This document shows, one piece after another, positions 41,345-50,802 of a DNA stretch of 64,000 nt. Made by a program: the position numbers and the translations under genes. The stretch's first letter is position 1; every line of letters begins with the position of its first letter. Source of the stretch: CAIYRG01 sp963747255. Its GTDB lineage: Bacteria; Pseudomonadota; Alphaproteobacteria; Micropepsales; Micropepsaceae. The notes beneath the pieces were generated by a model that worked only from the letters and a program-made list of their open reading frames with translations, did not search any database and had not been told where the DNA came from. The stretch spans positions 62,001 to 126,000 of the forward strand of contig CAVVEG010000002.1 in NCBI GenBank assembly GCA_963747255.1, given 5' to 3'.

Positions 41345-41740
41345 TCAACTCCTTTTGGACTTGTTCAAACTCACAGCGGCGCGAATGAGAGCTACCAATG
41401 CATTCGCGTCTACTTTCTCGCCTTCGCGAAAGTCGATAGCGCGTCTCGTATTCCCGTCAAGGCTGGCGTTGAAAAGTCCCGAAGGATCCTGCAGGGCCGC
41501 CCCTTTGGCGAAGGTCATCTTCACGACATCCTTGTAAGTCTCGCCTGTACAGATCAGTCCGCCATGCGACCACGCGGGAACCCCTCTCCACTTCCATTCC
41601 TCGACGACCTCGGGATCGGCTTCCCTGATCAGGCCGCGAATCCGGCTGAGCACCTTGCCCCGCCAGTCGCCCAGCTCAGCGATTCTGGCATCGATCAGTT
41701 GGGAAGCAGACCTGTCTTCCTGCGTCTCGCTCTTCTTCAT
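41345..41740 (-). CDS. DUF1801 domain protein
   Basis: A 131-residue cytoplasmic protein. The DUF1801 pattern is clear: IAELGDWRGKVLSRIRGLIR, EADPEVVEEWKWRGVPAWSH and GGLICTGETYKDVVKMTFAK, then FNASLDGNTRRAIDFREGEK. Proteins of this superfamily (YdhG/YjhG/CD-like fold) have no assigned function. A second, distinct member is encoded at 54646-55110. It lies 30 bp downstream of the flavin monooxygenase gene on the same strand, so it may be the third gene of that unit. Confidence 0.88.
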   Translation of the reverse strand: MKKSETQEDRSASQLIDARIAELGDWRGKVLSRIRGLIREADPEVVEEWKWRGVPAWSHGGLICTGETYKDVVKMTFAKGAALQDPSGLFNASLDGNTRRAIDFREGEKVDANALVALIRAAVSLNKSKRS

Positions 41741-41770
41741 TTATCAAAGTCCTGGGACTGTACCGGCCAC

Positions 41771-42916
41771 TTAATTCCTCAAACCTGGCATGACCTCGGA
41801 GGCGAACAGCTCCATGTTGCGCAGGGTCAGTTCATCAGAGAGAGTCCCGAATTGCAGCATCGAGACCAGAATCTCCAGCCCGGTTCGCTCGCGCATGATT
41901 TCGATTTTCTCCCGGACCGTGCGCGGACTGCCCACCACCACGGTGCCGTTCGCCATCAGTTCGTCAATGGTTTGATTGCGTGCGCGTGAACCGAGCGATT
42001 TGCGCAGCTTCATCGTGTTCTTCATCGACGAAAGCGAGGTGTATCCCGGCGGCAGAAGCATCTCCCACGGATTGGCGAGATATTCGTTGAAAAGTGATTC
42101 AATGGCGGCCCTGGCTTCCGTCTTCGCCCGTTCGTCGCTTTCGGCGACATAGATGGGAGCGGCCCAGCCGAGTTGATCGCCACTGCATGGGTAATCGAAA
42201 CCACGCGCCTGTTCGCGATACAGGTTCAAATAGCGCACAACCAGGTCTGCCGCGCTGAACGTGACCAAAAACGGATATTTTCGCTCGGGCGCGGCGGCCC
42301 ATTTTATCGTCTCGGATGAACCCTGCGACGGAATCCAGATCGGCGGGTGCGGATTCTGGTAAGGCCGCGGCCAGAGATTCACATAGCGAAAATTATAATG
42401 CTCGCCCTCGAATTCGAACGGACCGGGCCGCGTCCATGCCGCGACGATCAGGTCATGGGCTTCGTGGAATCGCTCATGGGAAAATACCGGATTGATACCG
42501 GTGGCGTGATATTCGGTTCCGATCCCGCGTACGAAACCGGTAATGATCCGTCCTCTCGACAGATTGTCCAACATGGCGAATTCTTCGGCAATGGCGATCG
42601 GATTCGACACCAGCGGCAGGGCACGCCCCAGAATTGCAATTTTTGCCCGTTTCGTGCGCTGAATGAGCGCGCTCGCGATCAGGTTGGGTGCCGGCATCAT
42701 TCCGTATGCTGTCTGGTGGTGCTCGTTCACCGCGATGATGTCGAACCCGAGTTGCTCGGCATAGACGAGCTGGTCCATGTAGGAGGCGTATTCCTCCGCT
42801 CCTTTCTTCGGATCGTACAGCCTGTTCGGCAGAACAACCCACGCAGAGCGGTATTTCGCCCGCTGCTCGAAATCGAGCGGCCGATACGGCATCAGATGGA
42901 AAAAAGCGCATTTCAT
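41771..42916 (-). CDS. LLM-class flavin-dependent oxidoreductase
   Basis: A 381-residue luciferase-like monooxygenase, a TIM-barrel enzyme that uses reduced flavin (FMN or F420) and often O2. The visible motifs are FFHLMPYRPLDF at the N-terminus, AEQLGFDIIAVNEHHQTAYG, PNLIASALIQRTKRAKIAIL, FAMLDNLSRGRIITGFVRGI, GTEYHATGINP and PHPPIWIPSQGSSETI, and the C-terminal GSPRTVREKIEIM. The stop of the upstream alpha/beta hydrolase gene overlaps its start by 4 bp (ATGA), so an oxygenase and a hydrolase are made together, an arrangement seen in degradation of cyclic substrates. Confidence 0.92.
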   Translation of the reverse strand: MKCAFFHLMPYRPLDFEQRAKYRSAWVVLPNRLYDPKKGAEEYASYMDQLVYAEQLGFDIIAVNEHHQTAYGMMPAPNLIASALIQRTKRAKIAILGRALPLVSNPIAIAEEFAMLDNLSRGRIITGFVRGIGTEYHATGINPVFSHERFHEAHDLIVAAWTRPGPFEFEGEHYNFRYVNLWPRPYQNPHPPIWIPSQGSSETIKWAAAPERKYPFLVTFSAADLVVRYLNLYREQARGFDYPCSGDQLGWAAPIYVAESDERAKTEARAAIESLFNEYLANPWEMLLPPGYTSLSSMKNTMKLRKSLGSRARNQTIDELMANGTVVVGSPRTVREKIEIMRERTGLEILVSMLQFGTLSDELTLRNMELFASEVMPGLRN

Positions 42917-43689
42917 CGGCGAGCGACCAGAAACTTTACGATGGTTTCGGCAGTCGCCGCCGGCTTCTCAACCATCGGCAAATGGCCGCACTCCGCAATC
43001 AGGACGGTTTGAAGCCTGGGAACGAGGCGGCCCCACTCTTCCGCATAGGTGCAGGGCAGCAACTTGTCCTCCCGTCCCCAGATCAACAGGGACGGCACGC
43101 GGATTCGATGCAACCAGCGCGCCAACGCGGGATCGAACCAACGCGGCTCCCAGGCGAGGCGCGCCGCCATGAAACGGTTCGTCAGTTGGCGATCGGCTTC
43201 TTCATCGCTGATCGTCCGGGACAGCAACTCGTCTGAAAAGCGCGAATTGTGGAAAAGATTGCGCGCGAGTTCATCCGGTGACCAGATGAAATTGTCGCCC
43301 GAAGGAATGCCGCGCGCCCGAAGTCCCGCAGGCGCAATCAGGGTCAGACTTGCAAGCTTCGAACAGTTTCTTACGGCCAGCTCGGCGGCCGCCCAGCCTC
43401 CCAGCGAATGACCGGCCAGGTGAATCGGGGCCTCATCGAGGCCATCGATGAAGTCGAGGTAATACATGGCGAGGTCGCCGATATTTCGGATCGCTTCGGC
43501 GTGTTTGTCGGTCCCGAATCCGGGATGCTCGGGCACGAGCACATCAAAATTTTTGGCGAGTTTTTCGAAAAAACGGTTCCATGGCGGCGGGCCTGCGGCG
43601 CCGTGTAGAAAAAGAAGTTTTTCGCCTCGGCCGGCGCGAATCAGTCGGACGTCGATCGTTCCAACCCGGTGCCGGGATTCTTCGGGCAT
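42913..43689 (-). CDS. Alpha/beta hydrolase (meta-cleavage-product hydrolase-like)
   Basis: A 258-residue cytoplasmic hydrolase. The family motifs are LFLHGAAGPPPWNRFFEKLA (oxyanion loop), FDVLVPEHPGFGTD, the nucleophile elbow IHLAGHSLGGWAAAELAVRN (Ser in GHSLG), a cap region (FHNSRFSDELLSR), PSLLIWGREDKLLPCTYA (acid Asp) and IAECGHLPMVEKP (His). This is a complete Ser-Asp-His triad. It is the first gene of the two- or three-gene unit with the LLM oxidoreductase. Substrates are probably C-C or ester bonds of ring-cleavage products, by analogy only. Confidence 0.9.
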   Translation of the reverse strand: MPEESRHRVGTIDVRLIRAGRGEKLLFLHGAAGPPPWNRFFEKLAKNFDVLVPEHPGFGTDKHAEAIRNIGDLAMYYLDFIDGLDEAPIHLAGHSLGGWAAAELAVRNCSKLASLTLIAPAGLRARGIPSGDNFIWSPDELARNLFHNSRFSDELLSRTISDEEADRQLTNRFMAARLAWEPRWFDPALARWLHRIRVPSLLIWGREDKLLPCTYAEEWGRLVPRLQTVLIAECGHLPMVEKPAATAETIVKFLVARR

Positions 43690-43782
43690 GCTGCTTCAGG
43701 TGTTGGCGTCGTTTTTCATCTTGGCCCGGTTCAGCAGGCTTGCCAAGTTCAACGACGCGACCTCATGCGTCAGGCGTCACGC

Positions 43783-43810
43783 GAAGCTGAGCGCTTCGTA
43801 ATTTTTTTTT
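43783..43810 (+). terminator. Hairpin followed by a T run
   Basis: CGAAGC, a 5-nt loop, then GCTTCG (43782-43798 region), followed by TAATTTTTTTTT. This is the form of an intrinsic terminator for rightward transcription, but no plus-strand gene ends just before it. It lies in the 280-bp gap between the hydrolase start and the DUF1194 gene. The rest of that gap shows no gene. Confidence 0.35.
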
Positions 43811-43969
43811 GGGAACAGAACCTCGCGTTCCGTAATTTTATTTCGGGTCTAGAGTTCTCGATTGCCTCCCAGGGGTTCCGTCGAAGGATTTTCAAGCGTC
43901 GCGGGACGGTCTCGACAGTGAACTTTGCAGGGTCGATTTTGGCGGTCAGCTCGTCCCTCGTTCCTGGGG

Positions 43970-44872
43970 TCAGAACCGCCGGAACCTGCCAAAACCACCG
44001 AACCCGCCAAACGGGATATCGCAGTTCTTCGAATATTCGTTCGGCCCGGAGGGAAGCACCTGAACCGGCGGTCCGGCCTGTGGTGCTGGACCGGCAACCT
44101 TGCGCAGCAATGAATTTGGCTCAGTCTGTAAAATCGCCTCTTTAACGGCAGTCTCATTGCCGGAAATTTCCAGGATCAGTTTGCGCCGCATGGCTGTTGC
44201 GTAATCGCGATAGCTCTTCACGACCACCACGAAGGCGCCGCGGCCGCCGGTGACGCAACCCGCGTAATATTTGTCGAGTCCGGCAAAATATCCGTTGGCC
44301 ATGTCATCCATGACCGGGAGGCCGTTGATTACGATACCCTGCGCGACGGTCTGGTCATGGGCCATGGTCATTGAATTACCCGCGTTATTCGGGCCATCTC
44401 CGGTCACGTCGATAACTCTGCGCGTCGCGGCGAAATCCTTTTCACTGGCCTCCAGCAGGAGTGAACCAAGTTCAAGCACACTGCTGATGGATGTTCGCCG
44501 CCCCGGTGTTCGCGGCGCCTTGCGTACGGCGTCCGCGAAGGAAAGGGCGCTGGCGCGATCCTTGATCACCGTCCAGTTAACGATCACGCGGTTATACTGT
44601 TCGCTGGAGAAGTGCACCAGCGCCACGGCGATGCGGCCAAGCGAGCCGTTCTGGATTGCCTGGACGACGGCGGGATCCGAAAATGCGGCCGCGGTGCCAT
44701 CGCGTTCCACGCCGAATTCCTGATCGTCGATACTGGGGGAGACATCGACGGCGAGCAAGAGTTTGACATCGACCTGTTGCGGCGCAGCCGGAGCCGACGC
44801 GCCCAGCGCAAGAAGGGCCGCGACGGGTGCACAGACGCGAATTGCGTTAATGGCCAGGTTGCGCATCGCCAT
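43970..44872 (-). CDS. DUF1194 exported vWA-like protein
   Basis: A 300-residue protein with a signal peptide (VCAPVAALLALGASAPAA). The DUF1194 domain reads VKLLLAVDVSPSIDDQEFGV (a MIDAS-like D-x-S-x-S), RIAVALVHFSSEQYNRVIVN, RTSISSVLELGSLLLEASEK, RRVIDVTGDGPNNAGNSM and VINGLPVMDDMANGYFAGL. This is a von Willebrand factor A-like fold, likely metal-dependent and periplasmic. The C-terminus is unusual: after NSLLRKVAGPAPQAGPPVQV it has CDIPFGGFGGFGRFRRF, a Gly/Phe-rich tail. Binding partners are unknown. Confidence 0.9.
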   Translation of the reverse strand: MAMRNLAINAIRVCAPVAALLALGASAPAAPQQVDVKLLLAVDVSPSIDDQEFGVERDGTAAAFSDPAVVQAIQNGSLGRIAVALVHFSSEQYNRVIVNWTVIKDRASALSFADAVRKAPRTPGRRTSISSVLELGSLLLEASEKDFAATRRVIDVTGDGPNNAGNSMTMAHDQTVAQGIVINGLPVMDDMANGYFAGLDKYYAGCVTGGRGAFVVVVKSYRDYATAMRRKLILEISGNETAVKEAILQTEPNSLLRKVAGPAPQAGPPVQVLPSGPNEYSKNCDIPFGGFGGFGRFRRF

Positions 44873-44997
44873 TCATCCCTCACTGGCTGCGGGTGCGAAA
44901 ACCTACATTTTATTGCCGACACAAGTACAGTGGTGTGCGCAAGCGCGGGTTGCAATTTGTGGCGTGTTTGCGCGACTGAAAATGGAAACAGGGGTGA

Positions 44998-46113
44998 ATG
45001 ACGATGCTGACCAAAGCAGCGGTTGCCTTTCAGGCCGGCCAACCGCTCGAAATCCTGGAGGTTGAGCTCGAAGGGCCGAAAGCCGGTGAAGTAATGGTGG
45101 AACTGAAAGCCACTGGCATTTGCCACACCGATGCTTTCACGCTGTCCGGGGAGGATCCCGAGGGATTGTTCCCGACGATTCTCGGGCACGAAGGCGCAGG
45201 AATTGTAGTGGAAACAGGTCCGGGCGTAACCTCCGTAACGCCGGGAGATCACGTTATCCCTCTGTACACGCCGGAATGCCGACAGTGCGAATACTGCCTC
45301 AACCCCAAGACCAATCTGTGTCAGGCCATACGGGCAACGCAGGGACGGGGTTTGATGCCGGACGGCACCAGCCGCTTTTCACATGGCGGCAGGCCCGTGT
45401 TGCATTACATGGGCTGTTCCACATTCGCGAATTTCACGGTGCTGCCGGAAATCGCAGTGGCAAAAATTCGCGCCGACGCCCCGTTCGACAAGGCCTGCTA
45501 TATCGGCTGCGGAGTGACCACGGGTGTCGGGGCTGTGATCAACACGGCCAAAGTGGAGCCCGGCTCCCGGGTTGTGGTCTTCGGGCTCGGGGGTATTGGC
45601 CTGAATGTGATTCAGGGAGCCCGAATGGCCGGTGCGGCGCAAATCGTGGGCATTGATCTCAATCCCGCAAAACGCGCGCTGGCCACCAAACTCGGAATGA
45701 CCGATTACGTTAATCCATCGGATATCCATGGCGACCTGACCGGTCATGTTGTCGAGCTGACACGCGGCGGCGCCGATTACAGTTTCGAATGCATCGGTAA
45801 TGTGAAGACCATGCGCCAGGCGCTGGAATGCTGCCATAAAGGATGGGGCGTCAGCGTAATCATCGGAGTTGCGGGCGCGGGTCAGGAGATATCGACACGG
45901 CCCTTTCAGCTGGTCACCGGACGCGTGTGGAAGGGAACCGCTTTCGGCGGCGCCAGAGGGCGCACGGATGTGCCAAAAATCGTCGATTGGTACATGGACC
46001 ACAAAATCGAGATCGATCCCCTGATCACGCACAGGATGCCGCTGGAGCGCATCAATGATGCGTTCTCGCTCATGAACGAGGGCAAATCGATTCGCTCAGT
46101 CGTGGTTTATTGA
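44998..46113 (+). CDS. frmA: S-(hydroxymethyl)glutathione dehydrogenase / class III alcohol dehydrogenase
   Basis: Zinc-dependent enzyme oxidising S-hydroxymethylglutathione with NAD+ (formaldehyde detoxification); it also reduces S-nitrosoglutathione. The 371-residue protein shows the catalytic-zinc site TGICHTDAFTLSG and GHEGAGIV, the structural zinc cysteines in CRQCEYCLNPKTNLC, the class III segment LMPDGTSRFSHGGRPVLHYM, CGVTTGVGAVINTAKVEPGS, the Rossmann loop VFGLGGIGLNVIQGARMAGA and the C-terminal MPLERINDAFSLMNEGKSIR. The next codon after GTG 44998 is ATG-containing, so MTMLTKAA is a slightly uncertain start. It stands alone. Confidence 0.96.
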   Translation: MTMLTKAAVAFQAGQPLEILEVELEGPKAGEVMVELKATGICHTDAFTLSGEDPEGLFPTILGHEGAGIVVETGPGVTSVTPGDHVIPLYTPECRQCEYCLNPKTNLCQAIRATQGRGLMPDGTSRFSHGGRPVLHYMGCSTFANFTVLPEIAVAKIRADAPFDKACYIGCGVTTGVGAVINTAKVEPGSRVVVFGLGGIGLNVIQGARMAGAAQIVGIDLNPAKRALATKLGMTDYVNPSDIHGDLTGHVVELTRGGADYSFECIGNVKTMRQALECCHKGWGVSVIIGVAGAGQEISTRPFQLVTGRVWKGTAFGGARGRTDVPKIVDWYMDHKIEIDPLITHRMPLERINDAFSLMNEGKSIRSVVVY

Positions 46114-46202
46114 AATATCGCGGCCGGTGAATTCCAAAGAGGTCCAGATCGCGCTCCCAAACTCCGGCGTCGGCTAATCCAAGGCTACTCCGGGTACGGA
46201 AG

Positions 46203-47534
46203 TCAAAACCGCGCGTTCGCCCATTTCTGGATGTAATCGAACAGATTTTTGTCGGAATTCGAATATTGACCCGGAGTTTTCTCGCAGGCTTTGCACGGCG
46301 TATAGCCGTGCACGGCGCCCTCGACGACGATGTAGTCTTTATCTTTGGCCGCCGAGAGGTCGTACATCAGTTCCTGGTCGCGGACGAAGTGGAAGGCCCC
46401 CATGGCCGCAATCAGCGTCGGTATCCTGATCGACTGGACCGCGCACATTGTCGAGTTGTTGGATGAGCACCAATCGATGCCGTCGAGCGAATTGGTTGAT
46501 TTCACAGCGTTGGCGCTGAGAAAGGATTTCAGGGTGAACACTTTGGTACCGCGTTCGAAGAGTCGGTTTGCCTTGGCATTGTCGGGTTCCGGCACCGATA
46601 CACTGTGAACGACTTCGGTCACGAGCGTCCCATCGTTTTTCAGCAGCTTTTCCGCCCGCGCTGTGCTCATCAGCCCCGGAATGTCCGGGGCCATTGAATT
46701 GAGATCGGCGCTGCCCGCGCCCGCACCCGAGAAACCACCGCCGGGAATGATGAAAATATCATCGTCCGGCCAGGTGGACTTGCCTTCGTGGATCAAAGTC
46801 ATTTTGGATTGCGCTTTTGCGATCAAGTCGTTCATGACCCTCGATTGCGCAGCGAAATAGCGTGTCTGGAAGTCCCGGGAGTAATGCGACGGGCCTTCCG
46901 GGTTGAAGCCGTTGGCCGGGTTGAACGGATCGAGCGAAGGATCGACCTTGTAGGCGCCGTCGGCTGTGACACTGACCGAGGGATTGAGGCCACGCAGCGA
47001 TTGCACTCCATTGCCGGGGTGCGCATCGGGAAAGACGATTCCATCGGCTGGCCTGAAGTCCATATTGCCGGTGCACTGCATCAGCTTGTTGGGACCCTTG
47101 CACCAGTTCGGACCCGCTTCTGCCACTGCTTCATAATAGCTCATCAGTGGTGACCCGCCGCTATGGCCAAGCAGGACCACTTTTGTGATTCCCGGAAGTG
47201 AGCGCACGTAATCGACCGTGGTCTTCACGTCGAAAGCGATATCTTCCCAGCGCACGGCGGCTTCATTGTTCACGAAGCGGGTATTCCAGCAGAGCGCGAG
47301 GAATCCACGTTTCGCCAGTTCCTTGCAGGCGATGTTGTTCAGATTATTGGCCGTACGATGGGAAACCAGAAAGGCAATATGCGGCGCCGGTCCACTGTCG
47401 GGCCTGTAAAGCGCGGCACTGACGCGTCCCAATGGCACGAATTCCGGATGCGTCTGGGCAGCTGCAAAACCGGGTATCGCCATGCTTGCCGCGATCGCCC
47501 ATTTGCATGCGCGCACAATCCGCGTGAATCCCAT
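46203..47534 (-). CDS. Exported alpha/beta hydrolase
   Basis: A 443-residue protein with a signal peptide (MGFTRIVRACKWAIAASMAI, PGFAAA). The nucleophile elbow is VVLLGHSGGSPLMSYYEAVA (Ser in GHSGG). The oxyanion-side strand is HIAFLVSHRTANNLNNIACK, and a terminal histidine is in VVEGAVHGYTPCKACEK. A large middle insertion (residues ~170-330) has no motif that I recognise. Cysteine pairs (CKGPNKLMQC, CSSNNSTMC, CKAC) suggest disulfides in the periplasm. It lies 155 bp downstream of the TonB receptor gene on the same strand, consistent with processing of a substrate brought in by that receptor. Confidence 0.85.
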   Translation of the reverse strand: MGFTRIVRACKWAIAASMAIPGFAAAQTHPEFVPLGRVSAALYRPDSGPAPHIAFLVSHRTANNLNNIACKELAKRGFLALCWNTRFVNNEAAVRWEDIAFDVKTTVDYVRSLPGITKVVLLGHSGGSPLMSYYEAVAEAGPNWCKGPNKLMQCTGNMDFRPADGIVFPDAHPGNGVQSLRGLNPSVSVTADGAYKVDPSLDPFNPANGFNPEGPSHYSRDFQTRYFAAQSRVMNDLIAKAQSKMTLIHEGKSTWPDDDIFIIPGGGFSGAGAGSADLNSMAPDIPGLMSTARAEKLLKNDGTLVTEVVHSVSVPEPDNAKANRLFERGTKVFTLKSFLSANAVKSTNSLDGIDWCSSNNSTMCAVQSIRIPTLIAAMGAFHFVRDQELMYDLSAAKDKDYIVVEGAVHGYTPCKACEKTPGQYSNSDKNLFDYIQKWANARF

Positions 47535-47689
47535 TTTGTCCTCCCGTTTGCAGTGGCCCCGGTTCGGCCGCGACTGAATCCCGTGTTGTTGGCGTGATGC
47601 ACCATTGTCTAGCATAGGACTTTGTCCGATGTGTCGCACGGAAGACGTTGCACTCCTTTCAGGGCGCGTCTGTCGCGACAGTCCGGCCT

Positions 47690-50671
47690 TCAGGGCAAGG
47701 TGTAGCGCAGGCCGATTTTGAAATAGCGGCCCACGACATCGTAATTGCTGACATACCACCAGATAATCGGCGGGTCTTTGTTCAGCAGATTATCGACATT
47801 GAAATAGACTTGCAGATCTTCGCCGTTCGGCTCCTGCAGCACGTCATAGCTGAGCGCCAGGTTCCAGGTAATGGCAGCCGGCCATACAGCGCGATTGATG
47901 CTGAGCGGATTGGACGGGCTGTAGTTGGGATCGTCCGGCCCAATATTGAAAGCCGATGGCGGCGTTCCCGCGAGGTAGCGGAGCGGCGAGTAATAGCGCA
48001 ACTGGATATTGCCGCTGAACCTGTCGAGAAGATAAGTCCAGTTCAGGTTCCAGGCCCAGCGCGGGGCAAAATATGTATCCGCATAATTGGTCCGGCTGCT
48101 GACCGGAGTACCGTTCGCCGCCACCGACGTTTGGTAGATCGTCTGCTGATTTATGTACGAACCGAGTGCCGAAAACAGCAGCGTTCCGGGAATTCCGGAT
48201 CCATCGAGCGGAAGGCGATCGCTGATATTGATATCGAAGCCGTCCTGCACCTCGGAGTTCAGATTAACATTCAACAGGTGAAGGGTCAGGATTCCGAATG
48301 CACTGCTGGTAGGCGAAAAACTGTTTGGCCCGAAACCCGGGGCAAAAATGATCTGGCTGCAAAATGCCGGCAATTGTTCCAGCAAACAGCGGTTGACCAC
48401 GTCCTGCGCAGAGACGGAAGTGATCTGGCCTGAAATCCTGATGCGGTAGTAATCGACGGAGGCACGGAAGCCCGAAAGCAATGGCCCCATATCCGGGGTC
48501 GGCTGGAATACCACGCCGGCGGTGACGTTCTGTGAGACTTCCGGAAGCAGATTGGGATTGCCGGTCGTCTGGATGTTGCTGACGCGCTGCGAAACGCCGG
48601 TGATCGGATTCTGCAGATTGGTCGCAGACGAAGTCGGCACCAGAGACAATTCGGTGAAGTTCGGCGCACGAATGTCCTGCGAGCGCGTGGCGCGCAACCG
48701 AAGCCAGTCGGTAACATCCCATGTTCCGCCATATTTCCAGGTCCAGACTCCGCCACTGATGCTGTAATCGGTGTAGCGGCCCGCCGCATTGAGATCGATG
48801 GCCTTGATGAATGGCAAATCCCGGACGACGGGAACGCCGATCTCGCTATATGCTTCCCATACAGACTGGCTCTCGAAAAAGGATCCAGGGTTGCGGGTGT
48901 TGTATAGCGCCTCGACCGCTGCAATCGTTCCGCGCTGATCGATGCTGTTGTAGCGGTAGTTTCCGCCCACTGCGGCATCCAGAGGGCCCGCCGGCAGATT
49001 GAATATCGGACCATTCAAATCGCCCTGTACCATGTATTGCCGCAAATTGGTTTCGGATCCGTCTGGCCCCGTGGGAATGTTGTTGACGTAGTTCACGGAT
49101 GCGGCTGACGGGACACCGAAGGGATTGTATGGCGCGCAACCGGGAGATGCCTGTGCGGCCAATTGCGTCGTATTTGTGGGGCCACCGACTGCGCCGCTGC
49201 CAATAAACGGCAGCGGGTTGGTTGCCGTTGGGCCGCAGACCGGGCCACTTGGTCCTGGTACCACGTAGGCAGCGGCATCCAGATTCGCGGTAACCGGAAC
49301 ATTGAGGAAGGCCTGCCACACATTGGCGCGGCCAGCGCTTCCCTGAATGTCCCAATTCCAGTTATCGAACAGGCTGCCCTTCACGCCAAAAAACGATTGC
49401 ACCAGGATGTTCTTGTTCTCTGCCACATTACCGGTGCCTTGCCCGTCAAGATTCTCCTTGTTCAAAGTTATCGAACTGATGCCATTGGCCGTCATGGCCG
49501 CCTGAATCGATGACGGTATGAATGGATTGCCGGAGAGGATCTTGAACTGGAAGGGAAATGGCGAACCCTGGGAAGGATCATTGCTCTCCAGTTCGCCGTA
49601 ATTGACCATGGCAAAGGCGGTGATGTCGGGCGTTATGTCATATTCAAATCGCGCAAGCCCCGCCCAGCGCTTGTAGGGCGGCGACAACTCGCGGCTCAGG
49701 CTGCTGGCGCCATAATTTCCAGTGCCGACCATGTAGGAACCGCCGACGATTGAGCCGAACTGAAAGGGCGAGGGCGTTCCGTTGACACTGAAGGTCGTGT
49801 TCAGGATTGGGCATTTGGCGATCGCCGCACCCTTGCTGTTCTGGCAGGCCGTAATCAGACCACCCTGGGTGGAGTTATCCACCTCCGCGCCGTAGGTCAG
49901 GAGATTTGCGGGGAGCCCAAGAGCCTTGGCTGTCGCGGCGGGCAGAGAAACGAGGCCGGGCTCCATTCTGCCCCAATTTCGCGCATACATGTTGACCGTG
50001 TTGTACTGGCCCGCATATTCGCCGCCGATGATGAAATGACCACGACCGTTCAGAAGGGTCGTACCCCATGCCGCGCTTCCGAATATCTGATTTTCATCGC
50101 CCCATTGCGAAGTGCCGTAATGCGCATCGGCAGTCAGCCCCTCGAGATGATCCTTCAGAATGAAGTTGACAACGCCGGCAACTGCATCGGAACCGTAGGT
50201 CGCCGATGCGCCGGTGGTCACGACCTCGAAGCGGTCGAGCAGACTTTGCGGGATCATGTCGGTGTCGAAATTGTTGGTGGCGTTTACCGGCGTTGGCCGC
50301 ATCCCGTCGATCAGGACGAGTGTGTCATTGGCGGAAAGGCCACGCAGGTTGGGCAGACTCTGCGCTGCCGCAACGATACCATTGGTATTGCGCGTAAGGC
50401 CTTGGCCCGTTTGCGCAAAGGGAAGTTCTTCCACGACGGTGCCAATTCCGGTCAGCGCGCGGGTTTCAACCTGGACCTGACTGACTTGTGTGACCGGAGT
50501 GGGCGCTGCGAAATTCGCGGCGCCGAGAAGCGAGCCGGTGACGATGACCTGTTCCGGCACGCCCTGGGGTGCTGCCACCGGTGCGGGCGCCTGTCCGAAT
50601 GCTGCATTGGCGCTAAAGAGAGAGAGTGCCGACGCGCTCAGATAGAGCGCCGCGTGGCGCGACATCGTCAT
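47690..50671 (-). CDS. TonB-dependent receptor
   Basis: Outer-membrane gated channel of 993 residues. The signal peptide is YLSASALSLFSANAAFG. The plug domain includes EQVIVTGSLLGAANFAAPTP, LRGLSANDTLVLIDGMRPTP and FEVVTTGASATYGSDAVAGV with VNFILKDHLEGL. The barrel follows, with typical segments such as NVTAGVVFQPTPDMGPLLSG and, near the end, VYFNVDNLLNKDPP and YFKIGLRYTLP. The chain ends in Pro rather than the usual aromatic residue. No STN domain is seen, so it is not a FecA-type signalling receptor. MTMSRHAALY at 50671 is taken as the start. Confidence 0.95.
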   Translation of the reverse strand: MTMSRHAALYLSASALSLFSANAAFGQAPAPVAAPQGVPEQVIVTGSLLGAANFAAPTPVTQVSQVQVETRALTGIGTVVEELPFAQTGQGLTRNTNGIVAAAQSLPNLRGLSANDTLVLIDGMRPTPVNATNNFDTDMIPQSLLDRFEVVTTGASATYGSDAVAGVVNFILKDHLEGLTADAHYGTSQWGDENQIFGSAAWGTTLLNGRGHFIIGGEYAGQYNTVNMYARNWGRMEPGLVSLPAATAKALGLPANLLTYGAEVDNSTQGGLITACQNSKGAAIAKCPILNTTFSVNGTPSPFQFGSIVGGSYMVGTGNYGASSLSRELSPPYKRWAGLARFEYDITPDITAFAMVNYGELESNDPSQGSPFPFQFKILSGNPFIPSSIQAAMTANGISSITLNKENLDGQGTGNVAENKNILVQSFFGVKGSLFDNWNWDIQGSAGRANVWQAFLNVPVTANLDAAAYVVPGPSGPVCGPTATNPLPFIGSGAVGGPTNTTQLAAQASPGCAPYNPFGVPSAASVNYVNNIPTGPDGSETNLRQYMVQGDLNGPIFNLPAGPLDAAVGGNYRYNSIDQRGTIAAVEALYNTRNPGSFFESQSVWEAYSEIGVPVVRDLPFIKAIDLNAAGRYTDYSISGGVWTWKYGGTWDVTDWLRLRATRSQDIRAPNFTELSLVPTSSATNLQNPITGVSQRVSNIQTTGNPNLLPEVSQNVTAGVVFQPTPDMGPLLSGFRASVDYYRIRISGQITSVSAQDVVNRCLLEQLPAFCSQIIFAPGFGPNSFSPTSSAFGILTLHLLNVNLNSEVQDGFDINISDRLPLDGSGIPGTLLFSALGSYINQQTIYQTSVAANGTPVSSRTNYADTYFAPRWAWNLNWTYLLDRFSGNIQLRYYSPLRYLAGTPPSAFNIGPDDPNYSPSNPLSINRAVWPAAITWNLALSYDVLQEPNGEDLQVYFNVDNLLNKDPPIIWWYVSNYDVVGRYFKIGLRYTLP

Positions 50672-50802
50672 GATTTCCCCCGAATTCGGGAACCGCGATA
50701 GTTCCGTCGCGATCCCGCAAGTCAGGGTTAGTCTGTATGCCACTCAAAACCTGGTCAACTGCCGAAGTGTAACGAAGTTTGCCGCCCGCGGATTGCAGCG
50801 GG

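Noticed and set aside
43801..43860. GGAAC followed by GTTCC as another EcfG site near 43812-43832
   Set aside because: The spacing from either GGAAC does not place CGTT at 16-17 nt, and no gene starts at a suitable distance.
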